Program-made: the position numbers and the translations under genes
Assembly (NCBI GenBank): GCA_031292275.1
Contig: JARLHL010000010.1
Span: 1-64,000, forward strand
DNA from: Desulfocapsaceae bacterium
GTDB taxonomy: Bacteria > Desulfobacterota > Desulfobulbia > Desulfobulbales > Desulfocapsaceae
Direction of reading: 5' to 3'
DNA length: 64,000 bases
Shown: one piece after another, positions 46,285 to 55,693 of the stretch
Layout of the letters: each line of letters begins with the position of its first letter
Position numbering within the stretch: the stretch's first letter is position 1
The notes under the pieces: generated by a model
What the model saw: the letters and a program-made list of their open reading frames with translations, nothing else
Databases searched by the model: none
Told to the model about the DNA's origin: nothing

Positions 46285-46494
46285 TTATGATGATTTATTG
46301 GTCAACCCTTCGTTCCAAATCATACATTCCCTTCGCCAACAACAAGCCATTTGATCGCAAGGACCGGTGTTCATTTGGAAACACGGAGTATAACCCTCCT
46401 GGGTCTGAATTTTTCTTATGAGGTCTGCCTTTTTTAAACTTTGGATATTGATGCCGAGTTCTTTGGCCATCTTTTGGGTTTCCGCAATTTTCAT
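46285..46494 (-). CDS. Small SAP/Rho-N-like protein (69 aa)
   Basis: AAGGAGACTGGCT precedes the ATG. The N-terminal half (KMAKELGINIQSLKKADLIRKIQ) is a SAP- or Rho-N-like helical motif. The C-terminal half has four cysteines (YTPCF, GPCDQMACCWRREC). Short proteins with this pattern are common in Deltaproteobacteria; nucleic-acid binding is likely but the role is unknown. Confidence 0.75.
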   Translation of the reverse strand: MKIAETQKMAKELGINIQSLKKADLIRKIQTQEGYTPCFQMNTGPCDQMACCWRRECMIWNEGLTNKSS

Positions 46495-46573
46495 AGCCAG
46501 TCTCCTTTCCTGTTGTCTTTCTAAGGCAGAGAATTATTGAATGATGATGCGGCTAAAATTAGTTAAACCATTC

Positions 46574-46774
46574 TTACGCGGCTCTGCTCTTCATTAAATA
46601 TTTCACAAATTTCCGTCTTGCATTCTCATAATCGTTCCACCTGTAATAATTGAAATTTTCTTCAATATCGAACAAGCTTTCATAATATATCACCAACCTT
46701 TGCAAACCGTTTTCAGACCGTGACATTTTACCAATCATTCCGAGCTTCGTGGGTGTTCTTGTTGCAATCTGCAT
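46574..46774 (-). CDS. Hypothetical protein (66 aa)
   Basis: AACAGGGGGGATTTAA precedes the ATG, a good binding site. The 66 residues contain QIATRTPTKLGMIGKMSRSE and NYYRWNDYENARRKFVKYL. No domain is recognised. The basic, aromatic C-terminus would suit nucleic-acid or protein binding. Confidence 0.5.
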   Translation of the reverse strand: MQIATRTPTKLGMIGKMSRSENGLQRLVIYYESLFDIEENFNYYRWNDYENARRKFVKYLMKSRAA

Positions 46775-47265
46775 TTAAATCCCCCCTGTTAGGGCATTAA
46801 TCCCGCATTATGCTTTTTGCACCTTTACCTTTCAGCCTGAGCAGGATTTGGCAAAGAAGTTATGTACAAATATTGGAAATAAAGGATGCTTCAATTTTCA
46901 CTGAAACCTGATTGGTGTCCATTAGGACACGACCTTCTTTCCTGGTTCTCCGTTGCTCTTAAACTTTTGTATTGGGATTTTTGCAGGAAAGTTTATCGAG
47001 CACTTCGACTTGATTATGGGGTCGTGTTCCGGACAGACAAATGATGTTGTACTGTATTTGAATATGGGGGAAGAAAACGGGAAAGACAATACTGCAGAAG
47101 CGGAGACAATACGGTACACAAATACCGTATCAGATCATGGAGGATATGAATTTTTCGAGATTTCTTTTCTGGTTTTTTATCCCGAGTTTTTTCCTGAAAG
47201 TATCCCGGTACGATTCTACTGTCCATAAAGAGAGATTTAAAAGGTCGGCTCTCTCCTTTGAGCTC
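46775..47265. other. Spacer with dispersed repeat
   Basis: No gene is well supported. A plus-strand frame at 46953-47228 contains the dispersed repeat listed next and lacks a ribosome binding site. The right end abuts a response-regulator gene read toward it. Confidence 0.3.
47087..47130 (+). repeat. Dispersed 44-nt repeat, copy B
   Basis: This matches 3655-3698 at 35 of 44 positions by eye. Here it includes a perfect 8-base inverted repeat, ATACGGTA and TACCGTAT, six bases apart (47109-47130). Confidence 0.5.
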
Positions 47266-47538
47266 TTATTCTGTTTGATATAATGGATATCTGGTCAGGA
47301 TGATGACACCGATATTAGGGTAAAGACGCTTTGCCTGGGTCAAAACACCGATACCATCAACTCTGGGCATGAAGAGATCGGTGATGACCAGGCCGTATTC
47401 CCTGGCACGAAGCTCCTCTATGGCCTTCTGACCATCTGCCGCTGCCGTGGCAATAAAGTTGTTTTTTTCAAGAGCCCAGCTTATGGAGACCAGGATAGAT
47501 TCCTTCTCGTCAACCAGGAGTATATATTTCTTACACAT
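47266..47538 (-). pseudogene. Response-regulator receiver, 3' truncated
   Basis: From the ATG at 47538 the frame encodes 90 residues of a receiver: KYILLVDEKESILVSISWAL, VITDLFMPRVDGIGVL with the phospho-acceptor Asp, and VIILTRYP. It ends before the conserved Lys and final helices. The start overlaps the stop of the preceding kinase relic, the normal order of a kinase-regulator pair. Confidence 0.65.
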
Positions 47539-48090
47539 TATCCACAATTTTGATAGGCAGAAATACAGAGAATATGGATCCGATGCCCGGTTCGCGTTTT
47601 ACATCGATGCGACCGCCATGGTTTTTAATAATACCGTAAGCTGACAGATAAACCGAGACCTGTCGCTTTCAACTCGGGCTTGGTCGTGAAAAACGGCACA
47701 AAGATATGAGGAAGATGTTCCGGGTCGATACCCGTACCATTTTCCCGTACCCGGCGATATTTTCCACGGGCATTTCAGTGGAAACGGTTATGACCCCACC
47801 GCCGTGGCAGGCGTCGGCAGCGTTGTTGAGAAGATTGAGCAGGACCTGCTTCAACTGATCGGTAACCACCATGACGCGCGGAATATGGCCTCCATATTCT
47901 TTTGCGACCGTAATCCTGCGATTGGAATATTCATTTTTGCTGCCTGGTATTATCAAAGGCGTAAGGGAGGTAGAGATACGGAACCGTTCTTCCTCTGCAT
48001 TTACGCTCGGTAAAGAAAGCGGCTCAGGTGAATTGAACAATGACCTGTCCAAATTTAATGAACCAGATTTTGATGAGGTGGCCACAGAAT
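47531..48090 (-). pseudogene. Histidine kinase C-terminal relic
   Basis: Successive frames read VVTDQLKQVLLNLLNNAADA (N box), [30 protein letters not shown] (G2 box) and [20 protein letters not shown]. At least two frameshifts, one near 47640, separate them, and no sensory or HisKA part precedes. It is the broken ATPase domain of a sensor kinase. Confidence 0.75.
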
Positions 48091-48356
48091 TTTGAACGTT
48101 CTCTGTACATTTGATTGCATTGGCGGTACAGTCGTAAACTGGATATGATCACCTCTCCTTGCCCGATAAAATTGTGCATTTGTAATTATTGCACTTTCTA
48201 AGTTCCTGATTTTATAGTTGATAGTTTGTAGTTGTCCCTAGCGCTCTGTAGAGTTGTTCCCTAAGTCCGGAAAGCTTTTCGTATACCGTAGCAGACTGAT
48301 CACCATTGTTTGCCGCTGTTTTTCTTTGGCCATGCCACCTACTCAGGATGCGGGAT
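48091..48356. other. Upstream region of the fdh operon
   Basis: No gene is seen between the kinase relic and the first fdh gene. The operon promoter should lie here. No confident -35/-10 or sigma-54 pair was identified by eye. Confidence 0.3.
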
Positions 48357-50033
48357 ATGGTAAAACAGTATTTTTTCAGTTCGGCGCCTCAGCCGGATCT
48401 GCAGCTGGATGAATCCTTTGCAGTCTCTGCAGGCGATAAGGGCGCGAGATACCTGGTTTCCAACGTCGGATCCGTGAATGCCGAAATCCATGCCCGTGAA
48501 ATCAATTTCTACCTTGCCCGGAGCGCGGATGGCCCTTCAAAAAAGTGCGCGCGCTGCAAAGACCTCTATGCCATACGGGCGACCGCGTTTGACCTGGCGC
48601 AGGATATCGATTTAACGGCCGAGGTCGGCAGGAAAATACTTATTGTTTCCAGCGACAGGCAGGATGATCTCTGCGCCGAGACGGATGCGGATGGTTTTAC
48701 CGCTGTTTGCGTCGATCCCTCGGATGTCGTCGAGGTCGCGGGGAGCATCGGCAGGCTGCGGATAAGGGTAAAAAATGAGGGGAGAGCCGATGTGGTGGAG
48801 GCTGACCAGATCATCTGGTTCCACCCTCCGCAATCTCTGTCGGGACGAGGCGGCATATATGACCCGGAAGTCCTCGGCATAGAGAGGACAGTGGCGGCGG
48901 TACAGGCCAATTCCGGGACATATCATTTCAGAAAATATATAAAATACGATTCCTCCCTCTGTCAATATCCTCACAAAAGGCAGGACGTCTGCGGACTATG
49001 CGTAGACGTTTGTGAAACCAGGGCCATCGCAAAAAACAGTTCCTGCCGGCAATTGGAGATCTCGGACATCAATTGCAGCGGCTGCGGCAGATGTGTGAGC
49101 GTTTGTCCATCCGGCGCCCTTGATTTCGCGCCAATCCCGAGGTCCGCCTTCCAGGCGCTCCGATCTTTTTATACCGATACCATCGCCTTGATCCTGCCTG
49201 AGCGGATCGATCCGGACCGGCTGGACATTCATCTGAAGGAAAACGTCCTGCCTCTTGTTGTTGAAACCGAAGAATTTCTGGATGAATGCCATTTCCTGTC
49301 GCTTCTGCAGACAACGGGGCATCCGGTCATCCTCTATACGGATCGTCTCTCAGAGCTTACGGCAAATATCATACGCCTGATCAATGACATATATCAGCGC
49401 AGATATGCCCGGCAGGCGATTTTCCCCTGCAGCGACGCCGGAACACTCCAACTCGTCTTTGACCAGGCATCGCCGATCCCCGGCAGTGTTTTTGAGATCG
49501 AAGAGGAGGGATTGACAAAGCGGGAGGTCTTCTCGGCGCGGCTTTCCCATGTCGTGGGAGAGCGGGACTGGGGCGTGGTCGCCACCGGTCCGTATCTGCA
49601 TTATGGAAACCTGGCAATCGATCAGGACCGGTGCACCTTGTGTCTGAGCTGTGCCGGTGCCTGCGACACAGGCGCGCTGACGGCGCACCCGCAGGACAAC
49701 ACGCTGCGTTTCCGGCCGTCAATGTGCACCGGCTGCGGCTATTGCGCGATAACCTGCCCTGAACAGGACTGCCTGCGTGTCCTGCCCGACCGGCTTGCTC
49801 TCAATCCGCTGTGCTTTACGCAGCAGGTGCTGGCACGCGATGAAATATTTCGCTGCGTCGAGTGCGGAGCGGGCTTCGCCCCGGCAAAAGTAATCGGCAA
49901 GGTCATCGCCGTCATGAAGCCGATATTCGGCGACGATGCGGCAAGGATCAGGACACTCTCCTGCTGTCCTGCGTGCAAGGCCAGGGTGATGCTGCAGGAA
50001 CAGGTTATGGAAAAGAGAACCGACAGGATATAG
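48357..50033 (+). CDS. Formate dehydrogenase-associated polyferredoxin
   Basis: The start is uncertain between ATGs at 48348 and 48357. The protein of about 558 residues carries an N-terminal CxxC (CARCKDLYAI), a partial cluster region (VCGLCVDVCETRAI), three complete 4Fe-4S motifs (CSGCGRCVSVCPSGAL, CTLCLSCAGACDTGAL, CTGCGYCAITCPEQDC) and a C-terminal pair of CxxC (RCVECGAGF, CCPACKARV). It has no signal peptide, so it works in the cytoplasm. A similar ferredoxin precedes the chaperone and fdhABC in Shewanella-type fdh operons (from memory). It may supply electrons or sulfur for FdhA maturation; that is inference. Confidence 0.82.
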   Translation: MVKQYFFSSAPQPDLQLDESFAVSAGDKGARYLVSNVGSVNAEIHAREINFYLARSADGPSKKCARCKDLYAIRATAFDLAQDIDLTAEVGRKILIVSSDRQDDLCAETDADGFTAVCVDPSDVVEVAGSIGRLRIRVKNEGRADVVEADQIIWFHPPQSLSGRGGIYDPEVLGIERTVAAVQANSGTYHFRKYIKYDSSLCQYPHKRQDVCGLCVDVCETRAIAKNSSCRQLEISDINCSGCGRCVSVCPSGALDFAPIPRSAFQALRSFYTDTIALILPERIDPDRLDIHLKENVLPLVVETEEFLDECHFLSLLQTTGHPVILYTDRLSELTANIIRLINDIYQRRYARQAIFPCSDAGTLQLVFDQASPIPGSVFEIEEEGLTKREVFSARLSHVVGERDWGVVATGPYLHYGNLAIDQDRCTLCLSCAGACDTGALTAHPQDNTLRFRPSMCTGCGYCAITCPEQDCLRVLPDRLALNPLCFTQQVLARDEIFRCVECGAGFAPAKVIGKVIAVMKPIFGDDAARIRTLSCCPACKARVMLQEQVMEKRTDRI

Positions 50034-50036
50034 AGG

Positions 50037-50714
50037 ATGGATGTCAACGCTGTCAATAAGGCCCGGGTGGTATATTACGGATTGTTGTCGTCCCTGTTTT
50101 CCTTTTGCCTGGGACGGGACCAATTTGACAATATTTTGAAATCTATAGATGTCCTCAGAAAGAACCCGATAGACGAACAGACAGGATCGGCGCTGAACCG
50201 CATGCAGGAAAAATTGACCGCGGGGGGCTGGCAGGCCTTGAAGGATGAAAGCGACGCGGTTTTTTACAATCCCACGGCCGCATTTGTCCCCATGACCGCC
50301 TCATTTTACGCAGAGCAGAGGGATGACGGCGCCAAACGCCGTGAAATGATCGGCTATGTACTGGAATCAAAATTCAGAAGAAACGCGGATGAGTTCAAGG
50401 AGCAGGAAGACCATGTCGAGTTCGTGCTGTTTTTCATGCAGCAGCTGATACTCGAAGAGCTGCGCGGCGATGCGTCCTGCCGGATCCTGGCGGGAAAAGT
50501 TTTCGCCAATATCCTCAATGAAATGCTCGACGAATTCGCAGACGGGTTGGTGCGCCACGCTGAAAGCCGTGTCTATACGGATGCGGCCCTTGTTCTGCAG
50601 TCATTCACGGAATGTGAACGGCTTTTCCTGGATATCGCAGGACCTGTGCGAAAAAAACAGGATGCATGCAGGCCTTCGGACAGGGCGGAAATACTTTCAG
50701 GCGGGCGTGCGTAG
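50037..50714 (+). CDS. TorD/DmsD-family chaperone for formate dehydrogenase
   Basis: The 225-residue helical protein begins three bases after the ferredoxin stop. It shows YYGLLSSLFSFCLG near the N-terminus and EDHVEFVLFFMQQLILEE, the E-D-H region typical of TorD-type chaperones, followed by FANILNEMLDEFADGL. Such proteins bind Tat leaders and guard cofactor insertion in molybdo- and tungstoenzymes. Its client here should be the Tat-tagged FdhA encoded downstream. Confidence 0.85.
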   Translation: MDVNAVNKARVVYYGLLSSLFSFCLGRDQFDNILKSIDVLRKNPIDEQTGSALNRMQEKLTAGGWQALKDESDAVFYNPTAAFVPMTASFYAEQRDDGAKRREMIGYVLESKFRRNADEFKEQEDHVEFVLFFMQQLILEELRGDASCRILAGKVFANILNEMLDEFADGLVRHAESRVYTDAALVLQSFTECERLFLDIAGPVRKKQDACRPSDRAEILSGGRA

Positions 50715-50845
50715 ATACAGCGGTTGTTTCCAGCCGGCATGGCAGGGCCGGTGCTTTGCCGGGACTTTCTTGGCAACCAGGCACGATATGCAGATGGGGC
50801 ATATCCGCCCGGCGACTCAAATCAACAACACGAAAGGAGGGACAG

Positions 50846-51052
50846 ATGCTTGAGGAACGAAGACGTTTTTTGAAAACGACGCTTGGCGCCGGACTGTTCG
50901 GCGCAGGCGTGATCCTGACCGCACAATACGGCATCGCCAGTGCTTCTGAGGTCCAGGAATCAAACGGCGTGGTGGTCGGCCTCTCGCCGAAGAAGGAAAT
51001 CCTGTACAGGAAGACCGGGGAATGGGAAGCCTACTATAAGGCAGCATACTGA
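50846..51052 (+). CDS. Small Tat-signal protein of formate dehydrogenase region (TIGR02811 type)
   Basis: AAAGGAGG precedes the ATG. The 68-residue product begins MLEERRRFLKTTLGAGLFGA, a twin-arginine leader, then LTAQYGIASASEVQ and the short tail KEILYRKTGEWEAYYKAAY. This fits the small 'formate dehydrogenase region TAT target' family found just before fdhA in several proteobacteria. Its function is unknown; export with or near FdhA is likely. It ends 17 bases before fdhA. Confidence 0.85.
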   Translation: MLEERRRFLKTTLGAGLFGAGVILTAQYGIASASEVQESNGVVVGLSPKKEILYRKTGEWEAYYKAAY

Positions 51053-51069
51053 GAGGAGGAACGATTGTA

Positions 51070-53907
51070 ATGGAAAATGCACAGGGCAATGCGCCTTCGA
51101 AAATCGGCAGACGGTCTTTCCTCAAGCTGGCAGCCATCGGCGCAGGTATCGGCGCCGCATCGGCATTTACGGCGGGAAAATCGCTCCGGGCCGCAAGCGC
51201 GGAGGAAATAAAAAATCCGTTTCCCGGCTCGAAGCGAGTGAAAACGATCTGCAGCATCTGCTCTGCCGGATGCGGCATTATCGCGGAAGTGCAGAATGGG
51301 GTCTGGGTTCGTCAGGATGTCGCTCAGGATCACCCGATAAGTCAGGGAAGTCATTGCTGCAAGGGCATTGACCAGATCGATTTGATCAAGAGCAAGCAGC
51401 GCGTCAAATTTCCCCTTAAGAAGGTGAACGGCGAGTGGAAGAGGATCACCTGGGACCAGGCGGTGGATGAAATTTCCGCCAAGATGCTGAAGCTGCGGGC
51501 GGAAAACGGACCCGATGTCGCAATGTTCCTGGGTTCTGCAAAATTCAATCTGCAGCAGGCCTATTATTTCCGGAAATTTACCGCGATGTGGGGCACCAAC
51601 AATATCGACCACGTGGCGCGCGTCTGACACTCCGCAACAGTCGCCGGTGTGGCGAACACGTGGGGTTATGGTGCGATGACCAATCATTTTGGCGATGTTG
51701 CAGGACACTCGAAGCTGATTTTCATAATAGGGGCGAACTCGGCTGCGGCCAATCCCATCGGCATGAAGCATTTCCTGCAGGCCAGGGACAGGAATAGCGC
51801 CCAGCTTGTGGTTGTCGATCCGGTATTCACCAAAACAGCTGCCAAGGCAGATCATTATTTACGAATCCGGACCGGCACCGACGTTGCCTTTATCTATGGC
51901 CTGCTCCATGTCATCTTCAAAAACGGCTGGGAAGATACGGACTTTATCAACGCCAGGGTCTACGGGATGGATGACATCAAGGCCGAGGCCGGCAAATGGA
52001 CTCCGGAGCTCACCTCCGATGTCACCGGCATTCCCGCGGACAAGATTATCCAGGTTGCAACGCTCCTGGCGAAGACAAAACCAGCCACCGTCGTCTGGGC
52101 TCTGGGCATCACCCAGCACAGTACCGGCACCTCCAACACCCGGATTCTTCCCATTCTGCAGCTGGTCCTGGGAAACATGGGCAAAAACGGCGGCGGCTGC
52201 AATATTATCAGGGGGCATGACAATGTCCAGGGTTCAACGGATATGTGCTGCCTTGCCGACAGTCTGCCCGGATATTACGGACTGGATGAAGGGCCGTGGA
52301 AGTATTTCGCGAAATCCTGGGGGGTTGATTACGAGTGGCTCAAGGCCAGATTCGCCGCTCCGGAGTGGATGACGGCCAAAGGCTTTTCCCTGGCCAAATG
52401 GTGGCAAGGCGTCCTGCAGGAAGAAAAGACCTACTCATCCAGCCCGATACGGGCGCTCTGGGTCCAGGGCAACGGCATTACGTCAATGACCCAGACCGCA
52501 AAGGTTCAGGAGGCGCTGGACAAGCTCGACCTTCTCGTCATTGCCGACCCCTTCGTCAACGAGGCGGCCGTCATAACGCATCAAAAAGATAATATCTACA
52601 TCCTGCCGGTGGCAACGCAGTTCGAGACGGAAGGAAGCGTCACCGCGACCAACCGCTCGGCCCAGTGGCGGAGCAAGGTCGTTGAGCCGCTTTACGAGAG
52701 CAGGCCCGACCAGGAAGTCATGTTCGCCTTCGCCAAAAAGTTCGGCTTCTACGATGAGCTGACCAAGGGCATGAAGATGGGCGTCAAAGACCGCCAACTC
52801 ACCCATGTCAAGGACACCTTCTCCTGGCCCGACGACGCCTCTTTAGAGATCGCGCGCACTATCAAAACCATAGGATGCGACGGCTGGACCCCTGAGCGGC
52901 TCAGGAAGCATCAGGAAAACTGGGATATGTTCGATCCCGGCACTCTTCTCGGGAGCGGACCCGTGGCCGGAGAGTATTACGGGCTGCCGTGGCCGTGCTG
53001 GGATGCGAAACATCCCGGAAGCCCAGTCCTTTATGATATCGGGACCGCGGTGAATGAAGGCGGCATGGGTTTCAGAAACAGGTTCGGTCTCGAGCACGAG
53101 GGCGTCAGTCAGCTGCCCGATCGGAGCGTCACGGTAAAAGGCTCCCGCATTACGGGGGGATATCCCGAAATCACCAAGGAAAACATCGAGACGGTTCTCG
53201 GTATTCAGCTCAGTGCCGAAGAAAAGGAGAGGATGGGGGCCAACTGGAAAGTGGATTTCAGCGGCATCATCCAGGAAAAGTGCAGAGAAGCGGGCGTTGC
53301 GCCCTACGGCAATGCCAAGGCCCGGGTCAAGGTCTGGGAATTTCCGGATCCCGTGCCGCTCCATAGGGAGCCGCTCCATTCTTCGCGGCCGGACCTTGTC
53401 GAGAAATATCCCACCTATGCGGATCAGAAAAATAACTTCCGCGTCGCGGTCAGATTCATCTCCGAGCAAAAGGCCCAGGAATGGGTCAAGGACTTTCCGG
53501 TCATGCTTGTAACCATGCGGGTGGTCAATCTGAGCGGGGCGGGGATGCTGGAGAGAACAAGCAAATACCTGTCGCATATCACCCCGGAGATGTTTGCGCA
53601 TATTCATCCCGATCTGGCGGCAGGCAAGGGTCTTCGCGATGGGGATATGATGTGGCTCCATTCCCCGCAGGGGACGAAAATCAAGGTAAAGGCGAAATTC
53701 AGCAGCACCGTCACGCCCGATAGAATTGCGTTGCCGTACAATTTTGCCGGCGTAATGCAGGGCGTGGATATGAGCTCGAACTACCCTGACGAAACACGGC
53801 CCTATGCGGTTGGTGAAAGTTCCAACACCATCACCAATTACGGATTTGATATCATAACGCAGATCCCTGAATATAATGCGGGACTCTGCCGCATTGAAAA
53901 GGCATAA
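51070..53907 (+). CDS. fdhA: Formate dehydrogenase catalytic subunit, selenoprotein (Sec186)
   Basis: One gene read through an in-frame TGA at 51625-51627 as selenocysteine, 945 residues. GAGAGGAGGAACG precedes the ATG. It has a Tat leader (GRRSFLKLAAIGAG), a 4Fe-4S site (CSICSAGCGIIAEV with a later Cys in SHCCKG), then ARV-Sec-HSATVAG, the signature of Sec formate dehydrogenases, and a C-terminal dinucleotide-binding domain (LVTMRVVNLSGAGMLERTSK). It holds bis-MGD with Mo or W and oxidises formate to CO2 at the periplasmic face. Both halves are in the same frame with strong homology across the TGA, so this is not a frameshift. FdhB and FdhC follow. Confidence 0.95.
51628..51660 (+). promoter_or_regulatory. 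SECIS element of fdhA
   Basis: Thirteen bases after the TGA a stem TCGCC (51641-51645) pairs with GGCGA (51651-51655) around the loop GGTGT. The distance from TGA to the loop (18 bases) and the GGT at the loop start equal those in the Escherichia coli fdhF element as I recall it. SelB should bind here. Confidence 0.85.
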
Positions 53908-53919
53908 GGAGGGGGGACC

Positions 53920-54486
53920 ATGAATTACGAGCAAGCCCGGATGAAATTTATTTGCGATGAGCATCGCTGCATAGAGTGTTTCGGATGTGCTGTGGCCTGT
54001 TCCGAAGCGCACGATCTTCCCGTCGGCATCAGCAGAAGAAAGGTCCTTACCGTGTTTGAAGGGATTGAAGGAAAGGAATATTCAACCTCAATCGCCTGCA
54101 TGCATTGCGCCGACGCCCCATGCCAGAAGGTCTGTCCCGTCGACTGCTTCTATATCAGAGAGGACGGGATCGTCCTTCATGATAAGAAGAAGTGCATCGG
54201 CTGCGGATACTGCCTCTATGCCTGCCCGTTTGGTGCGCCGCAGTTCCCGAAAAACGGTGCCTTCGGCACCAGAGGGGTGATGGATAAATGCACCCTGTGC
54301 GCCGGCGGCCCCGAGGAGACAAACAGCGCGCTGGAAAGACAGCTCTACGGGCAAAACCGTATAGCGGAGGGCAAGGTTCCGATCTGCGCCGCTGTCTGTG
54401 CAACGAATGCTCTTTTGGTAGGCGATGCTGAGGAGATTTCAGCCATCTACAGGAAAAGAGTGAGTTCACGAGGTAAAGGAGCATGA
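53920..54486 (+). CDS. fdhB: Formate dehydrogenase iron-sulfur subunit
   Basis: GGAGGGGGG precedes the ATG. The 188-residue protein carries four 4Fe-4S sites: CIECFGCAVACSEAH, CMHCADAPCQKVCPVDC, CIGCGYCLYACPFGAP and CTLC with ICAAVC. This is the beta subunit that moves electrons from FdhA to the membrane cytochrome. It has no leader of its own and would be co-exported with FdhA. It lacks the C-terminal membrane anchor of FdnH-type subunits, as in the Wolinella/Shewanella type. Confidence 0.92.
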   Translation: MNYEQARMKFICDEHRCIECFGCAVACSEAHDLPVGISRRKVLTVFEGIEGKEYSTSIACMHCADAPCQKVCPVDCFYIREDGIVLHDKKKCIGCGYCLYACPFGAPQFPKNGAFGTRGVMDKCTLCAGGPEETNSALERQLYGQNRIAEGKVPICAAVCATNALLVGDAEEISAIYRKRVSSRGKGA

Positions 54487-54492
54487 AAAGTG

Positions 54493-55389
54493 ATGAAAAA
54501 ATATTGGTTTGTCCTTATCACCTCCTTACTTGCGGCGTCGATTGCATCTGCAGCTGACAGCCGGATCTGGGGAGGGATGATCCTTGCAAATATCCTGGCC
54601 TACGGACAGGAGCATGCAACGAGGCTGGGTCCTCTGTTCACCACCTTGCAGGCCTTCTATTTCAGGAAGATATTCGCGGGGGTCCTCCTCTGTGTCCCGG
54701 CCGCATTCCTCGTCCATTATCTTGTGCTGGGGCAAAAGGTCTTCTCGCATGACGGAGAGAAAATCTTCGTCTTTTCAGTGTTCAAAAGACTTGTGCACTG
54801 GCTGGCCGCCCTTGCCTTCATCATCCTTATCCCCACGGGGCTGATGATGGTATTCGGCAGATATCTGGGCGGCGGGACGCTTGTCGCGACCGCACGGCAC
54901 CTGCATGGGGTGGGCACCGTGGTCTTTCTTGTCGCGGTAATCCCGATGTTCCTGTTTTGGGTGGCGGAAATGCTGCCGACCCGGGACGATATGCGCTGGG
55001 TTCTGATGGCAGGCGGGTACCTGAGCCGTGCAAAGCAGGAAATTCCGGCCGGGAAATTCAATGCCGGTCAGAAAATGTGGTTCTGGATGGTCACTCTCGG
55101 AGGATCAGGGATGATTGCAACGGGAGCGGCATTGTACCTGCAGGATTTCGACTACGGAGCGGCATCCCTTCTCGGGCTGTCGCAGATCGATCTGCTGCGG
55201 TTCTGCGCCATCGTTCACAATTTCCTGGCCATGGCGATAATCGCTAATTTCATCACGCATGTCTATATGGCGCTATTTGCGATCAAGGGCGTCATATCCA
55301 GCATGATAACCGGCTACAAGGAAGAAGAGGAGGTACGGTTTCTTCATAGTTCCTTTTACAAAAAGCTGAAGGGACAAAGGCAGGTATGA
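54493..55389 (+). CDS. fdhC: Formate dehydrogenase cytochrome b subunit
   Basis: The 298-residue protein starts at the ATG at 54493, with a GTG just before it as an alternative. It has a signal-like N-terminus and about four further membrane helices, with likely haem ligands in RLVHWLAALAF, TARHLHGVGTVVF and AIVHNFLAMAI plus NFITHVYM. It anchors FdhAB in the cytoplasmic membrane and passes electrons to quinone. It is the last gene of the fdh operon. Confidence 0.92.
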   Translation: MKKYWFVLITSLLAASIASAADSRIWGGMILANILAYGQEHATRLGPLFTTLQAFYFRKIFAGVLLCVPAAFLVHYLVLGQKVFSHDGEKIFVFSVFKRLVHWLAALAFIILIPTGLMMVFGRYLGGGTLVATARHLHGVGTVVFLVAVIPMFLFWVAEMLPTRDDMRWVLMAGGYLSRAKQEIPAGKFNAGQKMWFWMVTLGGSGMIATGAALYLQDFDYGAASLLGLSQIDLLRFCAIVHNFLAMAIIANFITHVYMALFAIKGVISSMITGYKEEEEVRFLHSSFYKKLKGQRQV

Positions 55390-55425
55390 CTTATTATGGC
55401 GGTCGGAGCATTGAAATCAGTCGTG

Positions 55426-55602
55426 TTCAATTCCTCTGGCCGCCGAGTTTGAACGGGAATTAATATGTGAACGTACAAAGCAGGGCTGGCATCAACTCCT
55501 GTACGATGGAGATCGGGCAGAGCACCCTGTAAAATGACTATGGCAAAATTACCCCTTGCCATGGCTGCAATTGAACAACCGGAAACTAAGGTTGGATATT
55601 TA
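55426..55602 (+). pseudogene. Serine recombinase (resolvase/invertase) C-terminal relic
   Basis: One frame reads AEFERELICERT and, after a frameshift, KAGLASTPVRWRSGRAPCK then MAKLPLAMAAIEQPETKVGY before a stop. This matches the linker and start of the DNA-binding part of Tn3-type resolvases (FERELIRERTKAGL... ETKVGDL). The catalytic domain and the helix-turn-helix end are missing. It marks an old mobile-element insertion between the fdh operon and the reductase cluster. The rest of the spacer to 55693 holds nothing recognisable. Confidence 0.7.
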
Positions 55603-55693
55603 TGACCTTATCCTGAGATATCTGATCAGGATATCTTTACTTGGCAAATGGCGAGGCCATTAACGCCCGGTTTGTCTGTCTCCACCTCCTCGT

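Noticed and set aside
51625-51627. TGA as a nonsense mutation or end of a short fdh gene
   Set aside because: Homology continues in the same frame, the residue position is the Sec site of formate dehydrogenases, and a SECIS-like hairpin follows.
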